From Natronomonas salina (GTDB lineage: Archaea; Halobacteriota; Halobacteria; Halobacteriales; Haloarculaceae), in contig NZ_CP058335.1 of NCBI RefSeq assembly GCF_013391105.1, positions 682,001 through 746,000 of the forward strand: a DNA stretch of 64,000 bases, given 5' to 3'. The notes under the pieces are model-generated. The model saw nothing but the letters and a program-made list of their open reading frames with translations. It was not told where the DNA came from and searched no databases. The translations under genes were made by a program, and so were the position numbers. Shown here piece after piece: positions 15,108-24,830 of this stretch; positions within the stretch are counted from its first letter, which is position 1; each line of letters opens with the position of its first letter.

Positions 15108-17675
15108 ATGGATCTGGCCGAGCGGTACGCCGCCTTCGTGACCGGCCACAGCAAACTCGTCATCGTCGCCCTCCTGCTGACCACGTTGGTCGTCGGGAGC
15201 GCGGCGGGGAACGTCGACGGGGGGTTCTCTATAGCGAGTTTCAGCAGCGACACCACCGAGGAGGCGAAGTACGACTCGCTGCAACAGAACTTCACGACAG
15301 AAGGGGAGAACACGACCGTCGTGCAGGTCGTGTTCCGCGGTGAGAACGTACTCACGAAGCAGGCGCTTCTCGAAGAACTCCAGTACCAGCAGGCGATCCG
15401 GGACGATTCGAGCATCAATTCGACGTTGCGGGACCGGCAGCCGATGGTCGGGGTATCGAACGTCGTCGCCACGGCGGCGATGCTGCAATCAGAGAACGGG
15501 TCCGATGGCCCAACAGCCGGAGACGACCGTCGAACGGTGATGCCGCCGCTGTCTGCGCAGCTCGAACAACTGGAATCGATGAACGAGAGCGAGGTCAACG
15601 CGACGCTCGAGCGGGTGCTCGCTCCCGACGCCCGGGTCGGCGGCCAGACCGATCCCTACTCGCTGCTGCCGACCAGCTACGAACCGGGGACCACGGCGGC
15701 GACGGGCCGCGTCATGATCGTCTCCCAGGACACGAGTACCGCGACTGGCGACGACCTGCCCCCATCCGTCGTCGACGCGCAACTCGCGATGCAGGACCGA
15801 GCTACGCGCACGGTCGATTCGTCAGAGGTCTTCGTCTTCGGGGCCGGGATCGTCGACGAGGAATCGGGGCAGGCGACCGGCGAGAGTTTCGCCATCATCT
15901 CCCCGATCGCGTTGCTCCTGATGCTGGTCGTCCTGGGGATCGCCTATCGCGATTTCTTCGACGTCCTGCTCGGCATCGTCGGCGTCGGGCTCGTCCTCAC
16001 GTGGATGATGGGCTTCATGGGGTGGGCCGGCATCGGAATGACGCAGATCCTGATCGCCGTTCCGTTCCTCCTGATCGGGCTGAGTATCGACTACGCGCTA
16101 CACGTCGTGATGCGGTATCGAGAGGCCAGCCAGGACGACCCTGGTGGGACGCGCCGGGAAGCGATGCGGCGCGGGCTCGCCGGCGTCATCGTGGCCGTCG
16201 GCGCGGCCACGTTCACGACGGCCGTCGGCTTCCTCTCGAACGCGGTCAGCCCGCTCGAGTCGATCCAGGATTTCGGCGTCGTCAGTGCCGTCGGGATCGT
16301 CGCGGCGTTCCTCGTCTTCGGGCTCCTGCTCCCCGCGTTGAAGCTCGAACTCGACGGTCTCCTCCGGCGCATCGGCTTCTCACGGCGCACCTCACCGTTC
16401 GGTCGCGGTCGCTACGCCGGGCGGTTCCTCCGCGTGGGGGCCGACGCCGCGAAGCGAGCGCCGTACCTCGTCATCGCCGTGGCAGTCGTGTTGAGCGTCG
16501 CCGGCGGCGTCGCGGCGACGGACGTCCAGACCTCGGTCGACCAGACCGACTTCCTCCCGCGGGACTCCCCGGAGTGGATGGCGTCACTTCCCGGGCCGTT
16601 CCAGCCGAGTGACTACCAGCTCCGAGAGAACGCCGAGTACCTCAACGACCGGTTCGCGCAATCACGCGGCCAGTCGCGGGCGGAGTTCCTGATCGAAGGC
16701 AACGTCACCGACCCCAGGACACTCGATCGGATCGCTGCCGGGGAGGACCACCTGTCGAATACGTCGTCCGCCGCGACGCTCGCCGACGGAAGCCTCCAGG
16801 TGACCGGACCGATAGAGACGATCCGTGCGGCCGCGGCGTCGAACGAGACGGTCGCCGCGATGGTGAGCGATGCGGACACCGACGGTGACGGCGTCCCCGA
16901 CGAGAACCTCCAGGCGATCTACGACGCGGTGTACGCCGCCGCACCGGCGGAAGCCAACGCGACTATCCACCGATCCGACGGAGAATACAGCGCGCTCCGG
17001 CTTTCGGTCGGGCTCTCCGGCAGCGCCGATACAGGGACGGTGACCGAGGAGATGCGGGCCGTCGCGACGACCATCGAGGACGACAGCGACGTGACCGTGA
17101 CCGCGACAGGCCAACCGGTCATCGAGGAACTCATCCAGCGGAGCCTGCTCTCGACGCTCGTCGAGGGGTTCCTCATCACGTTCCTCGTCATCGTCGGCTT
17201 CCTGACCGTGATCTTCTGGCTCCGGTACCGCTCGGCCACGCTGGGCGCAGTGGTGGTCGCCCCGGTCGTGCTGTCGCAGGCGTGGCTGCTCGGGACGATG
17301 TACCTCGCGGAGATCGCGTTCACGCCGGAGACGGCCATCATCGCGGCGATCGGGATCGGGATCGGCGTCGACTACGCGATCCACATCGGCGAGCGGTTCG
17401 TCGAGGAATATCACGGTCGGGGCGACAGTACCGATGCATTGCTGCGGACCGTCCGCGGGACGGGCGGTGCGCTGCTGGCCAGCGCCGTGACGACGGCTGC
17501 CGGGTTCGGTGTGCTCGTCCTGGCGCTCGTTCCGTCGCTGCAGCGCTTCGGCTTCGTCACGAGCATCGCCATCGGGTACGCGTTCCTCGCCAGCATCCTC
17601 GTGCTGCCGAGTCTACTGGTTCTGTGGGTGCGTCTCACAGATCGCTCCAACGCAAACGAACAGACCGACCAGTAG
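15108..17675 (+). CDS. MMPL/RND-family membrane transporter
   Basis: An 855-residue exporter of the archaeal MMPL/patched-like branch of the RND superfamily. It is built as two homologous halves: one TM, a large extracytoplasmic domain, then five TMs, repeated. The conserved TM4 motifs GLSIDYALHVVMRYRE (first half) and GIGVDYAIHIGERFVEEY (second half) carry the Asp used for proton coupling. It probably exports lipids, hydrophobic compounds or toxins. The start MDLAERYAAF gives the canonical short cytoplasmic lead into TM1. It converges on the next gene with only six bases between. Confidence 0.9.
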   Translation: MDLAERYAAFVTGHSKLVIVALLLTTLVVGSAAGNVDGGFSIASFSSDTTEEAKYDSLQQNFTTEGENTTVVQVVFRGENVLTKQALLEELQYQQAIRDDSSINSTLRDRQPMVGVSNVVATAAMLQSENGSDGPTAGDDRRTVMPPLSAQLEQLESMNESEVNATLERVLAPDARVGGQTDPYSLLPTSYEPGTTAATGRVMIVSQDTSTATGDDLPPSVVDAQLAMQDRATRTVDSSEVFVFGAGIVDEESGQATGESFAIISPIALLLMLVVLGIAYRDFFDVLLGIVGVGLVLTWMMGFMGWAGIGMTQILIAVPFLLIGLSIDYALHVVMRYREASQDDPGGTRREAMRRGLAGVIVAVGAATFTTAVGFLSNAVSPLESIQDFGVVSAVGIVAAFLVFGLLLPALKLELDGLLRRIGFSRRTSPFGRGRYAGRFLRVGADAAKRAPYLVIAVAVVLSVAGGVAATDVQTSVDQTDFLPRDSPEWMASLPGPFQPSDYQLRENAEYLNDRFAQSRGQSRAEFLIEGNVTDPRTLDRIAAGEDHLSNTSSAATLADGSLQVTGPIETIRAAAASNETVAAMVSDADTDGDGVPDENLQAIYDAVYAAAPAEANATIHRSDGEYSALRLSVGLSGSADTGTVTEEMRAVATTIEDDSDVTVTATGQPVIEELIQRSLLSTLVEGFLITFLVIVGFLTVIFWLRYRSATLGAVVVAPVVLSQAWLLGTMYLAEIAFTPETAIIAAIGIGIGVDYAIHIGERFVEEYHGRGDSTDALLRTVRGTGGALLASAVTTAAGFGVLVLALVPSLQRFGFVTSIAIGYAFLASILVLPSLLVLWVRLTDRSNANEQTDQ

Positions 17676-17681
17676 TGGTCT

Positions 17682-18539
17682 CTACGGGGAGATGGTCAGC
17701 CCATCTTCGGCGACGATCACCTCGCCGTCGAATACTGCCTCTGCGTCTCGCCGCATGGATTCGAGGTCGCGGTACGGCATGATGTGCGTGAGAACGAGCG
17801 TCTGGACGCCGGCGTCCTGGGCGATTTCACCCGCGTCCGTGGCATCACAGTGGTTGGCCGTCAACGTGGACTGGTCCAGGTCTCGATCGCCCTCGGCATA
17901 CCGCTGCCAGACGAACTGCTCGTCCTCGGCCGGCACGCGGTCTTCGTCGACCGGAGCGGTATTACAGTCCTGGACGAGGACGTCTGCGTCGTCAGCGAAC
18001 TCGGCGAGCGACGGGACCTTCCGCGTGTCGCCGGAGAAGACGAACGACGAACCCGTCTCGTGTTCCTCGAAGCGGTAGGCGTACGTCTCGATGGAGTGTT
18101 CGACCGGGAGTGCGTCGACCTCCCAGCCGTCCATCTGGCGGCTGAACCCCTCCGTCACGAGCTCGGTCTCGATGTTCGAGATACCATCGGTCGGGTAGAT
18201 ATCCTGGCGGTACTCGATGTCTTCCGCGTAGACGTCGTACAGCGCGTCGACGAGGCGGTCGGTGCCGTCGGGTCCGTATACGGTAAGCGACTCCCGTCCA
18301 CCCTCGGTCCAGCTCGTGAACGCGAAGTGGAAGAACGAGGCGTTGTGGTCCATGTGGTGGTGGGTGAAGAACATCGTCTCGATCTCCCCGAAGTGAATCC
18401 CTGCGTCCATGAGGCCGTAGACGGTCTTTGGCCCACAGTCGATCAGCACGCGTTCGTCGGCGACGTCGACGACGATACTCGTGCCACCGCGCTCGGGAAT
18501 CGGGACGGGACTCCCAGTACCGACGAGGGTGATCTCCAT
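17682..18539 (-). CDS. Metallo-beta-lactamase fold hydrolase, RNase Z-like
   Basis: A 285-residue MBL-fold protein of the RNase Z/arylsulfatase-like branch. It starts MEITLVGTGSPVPIPERGG, the typical first strand. The metal motif is THHHMDHN, followed by FSGDTRK and VLTHIMPYRD with the later ligands. True tRNase Z has an exosite arm that I do not see, so a phosphodiesterase or other hydrolase is equally likely. The 23-residue upstream extension of the frame is unlikely to be translated. Confidence 0.85.
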   Translation of the reverse strand: MEITLVGTGSPVPIPERGGTSIVVDVADERVLIDCGPKTVYGLMDAGIHFGEIETMFFTHHHMDHNASFFHFAFTSWTEGGRESLTVYGPDGTDRLVDALYDVYAEDIEYRQDIYPTDGISNIETELVTEGFSRQMDGWEVDALPVEHSIETYAYRFEEHETGSSFVFSGDTRKVPSLAEFADDADVLVQDCNTAPVDEDRVPAEDEQFVWQRYAEGDRDLDQSTLTANHCDATDAGEIAQDAGVQTLVLTHIMPYRDLESMRRDAEAVFDGEVIVAEDGLTISP

Positions 18540-18654
18540 GGTCGTTCTACGGGCTAAATCCGTTTGTACGTTCGCACCGTCGCTCGGGACATGGCTCGTT
18601 CGATACACCCGACGTCCGTGCCGTTCGACAGACAGCTACCGTTGCTGCAGCGTC

Positions 18655-19503
18655 TTACATTCCGCTGTGCTGTCCCCAGAGACTCGCGACCGGGCCCGAG
18701 ACGACGAGGCTGAGGAGTCCGAACGCGACGATGATCGTGAGGACGCTGGGGTCGCTGAAACCCGTCGCGGCGATGAGCAACGCTGTGGCCACGTTTCGCG
18801 CAGCCGTCGTCGTCGCGAGGACTTCCCGCGTGCGTTTCGCTGGGCCGCCGAGGACGTACCCCAGTAGTAACGCCCCGCCGATCACGACGACCGAGATGAA
18901 CAGCGTCCCGGTGCCGACCAGCTGGCGCATTTCGCCGGCGTAGACGATCGTCAAGAGGATGACAAGGAGGACGAGCAAGTACGTCGAGAGTTGCTGGATC
19001 GGCGGATGCAGGCGTGTTGCGACGGGCTGATAGCGTGCCCTGACGCCGAGGCCACCGATCAGGGGAATCAGTTGCGTAACGACGACGATCCGGGCGATAC
19101 CGAGTGGGTCCGCCGCGACGTCGCCAGGCATGAGGAGTGTCACCGTGATCGGAATCGTTGCGACGGAGACGACGGCCAGGACGGCCATCAGCCCGCTCGC
19201 GAACGCGACGTCGCTTTTCGAGATCTCGGCCAGTTTCGGACCGAAGGGCGCTCCGGGTGCCATGGCGATCAACAGGAGCCCGACGACGTGACCGGTCTCC
19301 ATCGGAACAGCGAGGACGAACGCGAACGCCAGCAGCGGGACGAGCACGAGGTTCACCAGCAGTGATTTCGCCATCAGCTGCCGTTGGCCGAGTGATGTGA
19401 GAATTTCGTCGGTAGTCAACGCCAGCCCCATCGAGAGCATCGTCGCGAGCACGAAGACGACCGTCACGAAATCGATGACCGCGGTGACTGTAATCGGCCC
19501 CAT
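18655..19503 (-). CDS. Bile acid:sodium symporter (BASS) family transporter
   Basis: A 282-residue polytopic protein with about nine hydrophobic helices covering nearly all its length. MAPGAPFGPKLAEISKSDVA and the later TTTAARNVATALLIAA are the two crossed-helix, substrate-binding repeats of the BASS fold. Family members use sodium to import organic anions such as bile acids, pantothenate, pyruvate or aromatic acids. Its place between aromatic-catabolism genes suggests an organic-acid carrier, which is inference. The substrate is not evident. Confidence 0.85.
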   Translation of the reverse strand: MGPITVTAVIDFVTVVFVLATMLSMGLALTTDEILTSLGQRQLMAKSLLVNLVLVPLLAFAFVLAVPMETGHVVGLLLIAMAPGAPFGPKLAEISKSDVAFASGLMAVLAVVSVATIPITVTLLMPGDVAADPLGIARIVVVTQLIPLIGGLGVRARYQPVATRLHPPIQQLSTYLLVLLVILLTIVYAGEMRQLVGTGTLFISVVVIGGALLLGYVLGGPAKRTREVLATTTAARNVATALLIAATGFSDPSVLTIIVAFGLLSLVVSGPVASLWGQHSGM

Positions 19504-19848
19504 TCACCTACAACCTCGTGTCGGGGTTTGGAGAGAAAAGTGGCCTGCATGTCGCTCGGCACAGGTTTTCCATCGATGAACTACGCGTTCGTTCGAGCCC
19601 CTGTTGGGAAACCTGACCCCCCTTGCTCTACGAGGAGAACTCTCTGTGAAATCCCCCTCCCACCGGTGTCTATACGCGCTCGGTCGAATCCCCGAGGTCC
19701 TCCCTTGCGTAATCCGGGTGGTCAGGTACCGTGGCTGTGGAGGCGTGGGTTCACTGCCGCTGGTACGGTCGACCTGCCATCTCTGCGTCTGAATTCGTTA
19801 CAGGCGGTGGTGGCCAAGTATTATTAGGTGACCCGGTGAGTCGAGGGT
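19504..19848. other. Intergenic region with APC promoter
   Basis: This 345-base gap separates the divergent BASS and APC transporter genes. It contains no convincing gene. GTATTATTA at 19819-19827 is a TATA-like box about 22-30 bases before the GTG start of the APC gene, predicting a leaderless transcript. Nothing else stands out. Confidence 0.45.
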
Positions 19849-21201
19849 GTGTCACGAACTAACTCGCCACACGGGGGCGACGATGCCGGCGAGGAGGCGA
19901 TCGGACTCCTCGACGCCGTCGCCATCGAGGTCGGGCTCATCGTCGGCGGCGCGCTGTTCGCGCTCGTCGGCGTTGGCGTCGCGCTCGCCGGCGCGGGCGT
20001 GGTCGTCTCGTTCGGCATCGCGATAACGATCGCTGCGATCGGGCTCGTTCCGACCGCGATGCTCGGGGCGGCCCACCCGACGACGTGCGGCCATTACCGG
20101 TACCCGGCGCAACTGGTGTCGCAACCGCTGGCCTTCCTCGCGGCGTGGGGGCTGGGGATCAGCATGTTCACCGGTGGGTTACCGCTCTACGCATTGACAG
20201 CGGGCGAATACGTACAGCCGCTGGTACCGGCCTCACCCACCGCAGTAGGCCTCCTCTTCTTGACCGGGTTCTTCGTGCTGAACCTCCTCGGTATCCGACT
20301 GGCGGCCCGCGTCCAGCTCCTGTTGTTCCTCGGCCTCATCGTTGCTCTCGGGGCGTTCGTCATCTTCGGACTCCCGGCCGTCGACGGCGCGAACCTCACA
20401 CCGCTGATAGACGGCGGTATCGGGAGTGTCCTCATCGGCGCTGGCGTCCTCTACTTCACCTGTCTTGGCGCCAATTTCGTCATCGACATCGGCGGCGAAA
20501 TGCGGGACGCGACGGTGACGATCCCGCAGTCCTTCCTCGTGAGCATCCCGCTGGTGTTCGCCCTGTATGTACTGATTTCGCTGGTGGCCGTGGGCACGAT
20601 GGGCGTCGAGGCGATGGCCAACCAGACGTTGCTCGTGGTCGCAGAACGAATCTTCTCACCCGCGTTCCAGACGGTCTTCATCATCTGTGGCGCGATCTTC
20701 GCCGTCGCGACCACACTGAACGCGACCTTCATCCTGATCCCGCGGTACGTCGAGGCGCTCGTCGAGGACGACATCTTCCCCAGAGTCCTCGGAGTGACCA
20801 ACGAGCGATTCGGGACCGCCCACTGGACGTTACTCGGGGTCTACGTCCTCGCCGCCCTCGTCCTGCTTGCACCGCTTCCCTTCCAAGACCTGGGGACGAT
20901 GCTAGCTTTCGGCGGCGCGTTCCTCGTGACCGTCGCGATGCTGGCCGCCATCAGCGTTCTCCGCGACCCGCCGTCAGGGTACCAGCCGGAACGGTTCCCC
21001 GTCCCAGGCCGCGTGGTGCTCGCGCTCGCGGTCATCGCCGTCCCGCTTAACGTACTACTGCTCGGGCTACTCGCCGTCGACGCCCCGGTGCTATTCGGGG
21101 TGTGGATGGCCCTGCTCGTCACGGGGCTGGCGTACTATCTCGTCCGAACGACCTATTACGCCCCGGGTGGCACGGAGCCGACGGAGCGAACGCAACCATG
21201 A
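19849..21201 (+). CDS. APC-superfamily amino acid permease
   Basis: A 450-residue permease with about 12 hydrophobic helices. The first TM block AIEVGLIVGGALFALVGVGV contains the Gly-rich unwound TM1 typical of the amino acid-polyamine-organocation fold, and TM6 YFTCLGANFVIDIGGEMRD is the matching second binding segment. It starts at a GTG; the short Asn/Gly/Asp-rich N-terminus is cytoplasmic. Its stop overlaps the start of the next gene (ATGA), so transport and a 3-hydroxyacyl-CoA dehydrogenase are translationally coupled. Confidence 0.85.
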   Translation: MSRTNSPHGGDDAGEEAIGLLDAVAIEVGLIVGGALFALVGVGVALAGAGVVVSFGIAITIAAIGLVPTAMLGAAHPTTCGHYRYPAQLVSQPLAFLAAWGLGISMFTGGLPLYALTAGEYVQPLVPASPTAVGLLFLTGFFVLNLLGIRLAARVQLLLFLGLIVALGAFVIFGLPAVDGANLTPLIDGGIGSVLIGAGVLYFTCLGANFVIDIGGEMRDATVTIPQSFLVSIPLVFALYVLISLVAVGTMGVEAMANQTLLVVAERIFSPAFQTVFIICGAIFAVATTLNATFILIPRYVEALVEDDIFPRVLGVTNERFGTAHWTLLGVYVLAALVLLAPLPFQDLGTMLAFGGAFLVTVAMLAAISVLRDPPSGYQPERFPVPGRVVLALAVIAVPLNVLLLGLLAVDAPVLFGVWMALLVTGLAYYLVRTTYYAPGGTEPTERTQP

Positions 21202-22298
21202 TATCGAAAACCGGAGTCGTCGGCGCGGGGCTGATGGGCCGTGACATCGCCGGTCTGCTGGCGAACGCCGGGTACGCGGTCACGCTGGTCGACGTCGACG
21301 ACGACGCGCTCGATGCCGCACGACACTACCACGAGCGGAAGCTTCCGGATGAACTCCAGGCGAGCGGTTACACAGTCTCGGACCGACCGGCCGACCGAAT
21401 CACGTACGCAACGGAGTACGAAGGGCTGGCTGACGCCGAGTTCGTGGTGGAAGCCGTGCCTGAACGCCTCGACCTGAAACGTGACGTAATGGCGTCCCTG
21501 GAGGCGGTCCTTGATTCGGATGTGGTCGTCGGGACGAACACCTCGTCGCTGACGCCGGGCGACATCGCCGCCGAAATGAATCACCGCGACCGCGTGGTCC
21601 TGTTCCACTTTGCGAATCCTGCGATCCACCGCGATCTCGTCGAGATCGCCGGCGACGACGCCACCGACCGTGCGCTCGAACGCGCCACCGAGATAGCCGA
21701 AGCGATCGACCGCGAGCCGATTCGGCTGCGGCGTGAGTACCGGGCCAACGGGCTCTCGCGGCTCTCCGCCAGCATCAAGTGCGCGGCGACGTGGGAACTT
21801 CTGGATGCCGACCCCGCGGCGATCGACGTCGCCGCCACCCGCATCGGGTTCGACCGTGGTCCCTTGGAGCTCATCGATCTCATCGGACTCGACGTTCATC
21901 TCGCGACGATCGACAACCTCGCGGTGACGTACGGCGACCGCTACGAACCCCCGGCGGAGATCCGCGAGCAGATGGACGCGATGGTCTCGGACGGCCGTCT
22001 CGGGCAGAAATCCGGCGAGGGCTTCTTCGAGTGGGATGGCGACGAGTGCCTGATCCCGGAGCCAGAGGACCCGCACGACATCCAGCCGATTCTGGCGGCG
22101 CTCGTCAACGAGGCCCATCGACTCGTTACAGACGGGATCGCCGACCCTGAGACGGTCGACGAGATACTGCAGCGAGGTGGCGACAGCGAAATCGGGCCGT
22201 TCGACGTCGAGGAGATGTTCGGCGCGGAACCCCTCCGTGAGGTCCTCGAGCGCCGGCACGACGAGACCGGTGCGGCAATCTACGAACCCGTGTTCTAG
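21198..22298 (+). CDS. 3-hydroxyacyl-CoA dehydrogenase family protein
   Basis: A 366-residue NAD-dependent dehydrogenase. The Rossmann motif GVVGAGLMGRDIAGLLANAG begins within the first 10 residues, TNTSSLTPGDIA is the conserved substrate loop, and LFHFANPAIH holds the catalytic-region His. The C-terminal domain appears duplicated, as in PaaH/FadB-like enzymes of about this length. It oxidises 3-hydroxyacyl-CoA to 3-oxoacyl-CoA and could serve the phenylacetate route, but it is transcribed with a permease rather than with paa genes. ATG 21198 overlaps the permease stop. Confidence 0.88.
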   Translation: MISKTGVVGAGLMGRDIAGLLANAGYAVTLVDVDDDALDAARHYHERKLPDELQASGYTVSDRPADRITYATEYEGLADAEFVVEAVPERLDLKRDVMASLEAVLDSDVVVGTNTSSLTPGDIAAEMNHRDRVVLFHFANPAIHRDLVEIAGDDATDRALERATEIAEAIDREPIRLRREYRANGLSRLSASIKCAATWELLDADPAAIDVAATRIGFDRGPLELIDLIGLDVHLATIDNLAVTYGDRYEPPAEIREQMDAMVSDGRLGQKSGEGFFEWDGDECLIPEPEDPHDIQPILAALVNEAHRLVTDGIADPETVDEILQRGGDSEIGPFDVEEMFGAEPLREVLERRHDETGAAIYEPVF

Positions 22299-22312
22299 CT
22301 CCTCGACCTAGC

Positions 22313-23971
22313 TTAGTCTATCAGTATCGGTGGCATCGCGTAGGGGTCGACCTGGACGTCCAGCAGCGTGGGGGTGTCGCTCTGGATGGCTGCCGGCAGC
22401 GCGGTTTCGAATCGCTCGACTGAATCGATCCGCTCGCCCTCACACCCCAGGCCTCGTGCGACGGCGGCGTAGTCGACCCCCTCCTGGAAGTCGGTCGACA
22501 ATTGGAAGTTACCGGTGCCGATCTGACTGGCCGTCGAGGACCCGAGACCGTCGTTGTTGAGAACGACGACGGTCAACGAGAGGTCCTCTCGGGCTGCCGT
22601 CTCGAGGTCCGTCAGGTGATAGCCGATCCCGCCGTCGCCGCTGAGAGCGACGACGTTCGTCTCCGGTCGAGCCACCTGGACGCCGATGGCTTGAGGGAGA
22701 CAGACGTTGATGCCGTCGCTACCACGAGCCTGGAGGTATCCGAGGCCAGGGCGCTCGACCTCGTAGAATGCCCCGGAGAAGAACCCGGCGTAGCTCGTGG
22801 CGCTGACGAGGACCCCGTCGCTCGGGACGTGTCGGTCGAGTTCATCGACGACGCGAGCGGGAGAGATCGGCTCGTCGTCGCTATGGAGGTCATCGGCGTG
22901 GGATTGCCGCCACTCCTGGCGGCGTTCGGCTAACGAATCGATTCGCGACTCGCGGTCGGCATACGTCGCGTCCGTGACGTCCGCGGTGAGCGCCCGGAGG
23001 GTCGTACGGACGTCGGCGTGGAGAGCGACGTCGGCATCGCAGTTCTTCCCTAGCCACGCGCGGTCGAGATCGACGTGGACGACGGTGGCGTCGTCGGAGA
23101 TCAGCGACCAGCCGGCGGTCGTCAGGTCACCGAACCGCGTCCCGAGGCCGACGACGAGGTCCGCTCCCTCCAGCGTGTCGTTGGCCACCTCGCAGAATCC
23201 CCATCGGCCGACGACCCCGAGCGCGTACGGCTCTGTCTCAGCGACAGCCCCCTTGCCGTTGATCGACGTGACGACCGGAGTATTCGTCCGGGCAGCGAAC
23301 TCCGTCAGAGCACTGGCAGCGCCGGCCCTGATGACCCCTTCACCGGCAAGGACGACCGGCGCGTCGGCCGATTCGAGGTGATCGAGGACTTCCGCAACCC
23401 GATCGGGGTTCGGTTCCGGCCGGTCGGCAGGGTACGACAGCGACAGGTCGCCGGGCTCATACGAGGACGCTTCGTCGAAGATGTCCCCCGGGAGATTGAC
23501 GTGCGCCGGCTTCGGGACACCCGTCGTCATCTGTCGAATAGCGGATTCGACGGCCTCGACGGCACGGTCAGGCGACTCGGCATCGAATGCCACCTCCGTG
23601 TGCGGCGCCAGAATCGCCTCGTTATCCGCATCTTGAATCACCTCGCGGCCGCGGATCGACCGTTCGTTATCGCCAGTGAGCGCCAGGACCGGACTTGAGG
23701 CGCCGGCGGCCTCGCAGAGCCCTGCACCGATGTAGGCTGCCCCGGGCCCCCCGACGCCGTCGACGACGCCGACCGTCCGGTTCGCCCGCGCGTAGCCATC
23801 AGCCATCAGCGCCGCGCTCGCCTCGCTACGCGCAAGGACGTGTCGAACTGATGAGTCGGCCAGACTGGAGTAGTACGGGTCCATCTGCTCGCAGGGGAAC
23901 CCGAACACCGTTTCCACACCGCCGTCCTCGAAAAGGGACACGATCTGATCTGTCGGATTTGCGGTTACCAT
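22313..23971 (-). CDS. Thiamine-diphosphate-dependent enzyme, acetolactate synthase-like
   Basis: A 552-residue enzyme with the three TPP domains: N-terminal Pyr domain with the catalytic Glu in LARSEASAALMADGYAR, a central FAD/nucleotide-fold domain, and the C-terminal PP domain with GDGGIGYHLTDLE leading to VVLNND. The family covers acetolactate synthase, benzoylformate or phenylpyruvate decarboxylase, sulfoacetaldehyde acetyltransferase and others. No small regulatory subunit gene is adjacent, and nearby aromatic genes favour a catabolic 2-oxoacid decarboxylase, but this is inference. It converges on the dehydrogenase gene. Confidence 0.85.
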   Translation of the reverse strand: MVTANPTDQIVSLFEDGGVETVFGFPCEQMDPYYSSLADSSVRHVLARSEASAALMADGYARANRTVGVVDGVGGPGAAYIGAGLCEAAGASSPVLALTGDNERSIRGREVIQDADNEAILAPHTEVAFDAESPDRAVEAVESAIRQMTTGVPKPAHVNLPGDIFDEASSYEPGDLSLSYPADRPEPNPDRVAEVLDHLESADAPVVLAGEGVIRAGAASALTEFAARTNTPVVTSINGKGAVAETEPYALGVVGRWGFCEVANDTLEGADLVVGLGTRFGDLTTAGWSLISDDATVVHVDLDRAWLGKNCDADVALHADVRTTLRALTADVTDATYADRESRIDSLAERRQEWRQSHADDLHSDDEPISPARVVDELDRHVPSDGVLVSATSYAGFFSGAFYEVERPGLGYLQARGSDGINVCLPQAIGVQVARPETNVVALSGDGGIGYHLTDLETAAREDLSLTVVVLNNDGLGSSTASQIGTGNFQLSTDFQEGVDYAAVARGLGCEGERIDSVERFETALPAAIQSDTPTLLDVQVDPYAMPPILID

Positions 23972-24184
23972 GGTAGCGCTCGACTCGCAGACCGGAGTCG
24001 ATGTCCATCGTGTTACATCGCCCCACGAAAAATGTATCCCCGAGGAAAGTTACCGTGGACAATGCGCCAAACCGCCGGAGGGCGGTCGAATCGGGTGGTC
24101 CGTCGAATGTGGTTTCCCTGTGCATGTTCGTTTACCTCTGGTTAGTGCACAGGCCAGAGTCGGCAGAAGGCGACGGGATTTCGA

Positions 24185-24259
24185 TGCTCCGTCAGGGATT
24201 CGAACCCTGGTCCTTGCCGTGAGAGGGCAAGATGATTGGCCGGACTACACCAACGGAGC
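24185..24259 (-). tRNA. tRNA-Glu (CUC anticodon)
   Basis: The minus strand folds as a complete 75-nt cloverleaf. The acceptor stem is GCTCCGT paired with ACGGAGC, with discriminator A. The anticodon stem TTGCC/GGCAA encloses loop CTCTCAC, giving anticodon CTC (CUC in RNA). The T arm is CCAGG GTTCGAATC CCTGA-like. No intron is present and CCA is not encoded. The gene sits at the apparent composition change between the left and right parts of the window. Confidence 0.93.
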
Positions 24260-24500
24260 GCACCTCGCTGGAACGCATCCGATTGTATCCGGGAGGAACG
24301 TATAACGGTTGCGCTTCACCGTCGCTGTGGGCCGTTTTCACACCCTGAGGACGGCTTCCTCGTCCTCTCATCGTCGAACCCGATCGACCCAACGAGCGAA
24401 AACGAAGTCGAACGGTTCGATCGACGAGACGGCCGAACCACTGATAGGTTCCAGCGCCGCGAACCCAGCATTTACGCCCCCCAACTACTAACCCCCGAGC

Positions 24501-24746
24501 ATGCCCGAGGTAGAAGTGTCGTTGCCGGACCGCATCGACAGCGAAATCGACCGTCTCGTCCACGAGGGAGAGTTCCTGAACCGCGAGCAGGCCATCGAGG
24601 AACTGCTCACGATGGGGGTCTCGGCGTACGCCCCAGCAGAGGACGCCGACGAGCAGGAGGGCGAGAACCTCTTCACCCAGATGACCGACGACCAGAAGGA
24701 CCCGGCCGCCCGGGAAGACGACCAGGGCGACGACTACACGCTCTGA
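24501..24746 (+). CDS. Ribbon-helix-helix (CopG-like) DNA-binding protein
   Basis: An 81-residue protein. The N-terminal PEVEVSLPDRIDSEIDRLV, with a beta strand then a helix, and the second helix NREQAIEELLTMGVSAY form a MetJ/Arc-type ribbon-helix-helix. A roughly 35-residue, strongly acidic, disordered tail follows, as in small haloarchaeal regulators. It is probably a dimeric transcription regulator, target unknown. TTTACG about 30 bases before the ATG makes it a leaderless start. No toxin gene is adjacent, so an antitoxin role is not supported. Confidence 0.8.
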   Translation: MPEVEVSLPDRIDSEIDRLVHEGEFLNREQAIEELLTMGVSAYAPAEDADEQEGENLFTQMTDDQKDPAAREDDQGDDYTL

Positions 24747-24830
24747 GACTGGCGAGTAGAGCCGAGACGTTTCGATGAAGGACCGTCGACGGATGAGAGT
24801 GACGACGCCGCCGCTACCGTAGCAGACTGA

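Noticed and set aside
1-24184. Integrative element with attachment repeats next to tRNA-Glu
   Set aside because: No second copy of the tRNA 3' end, integrase or transposase was found in the window; only the composition change remains.
24501-24830. CopG-like gene as an antitoxin
   Set aside because: No small toxin-like gene adjoins it; the following DUF429 gene is on the opposite strand and unrelated to toxins.
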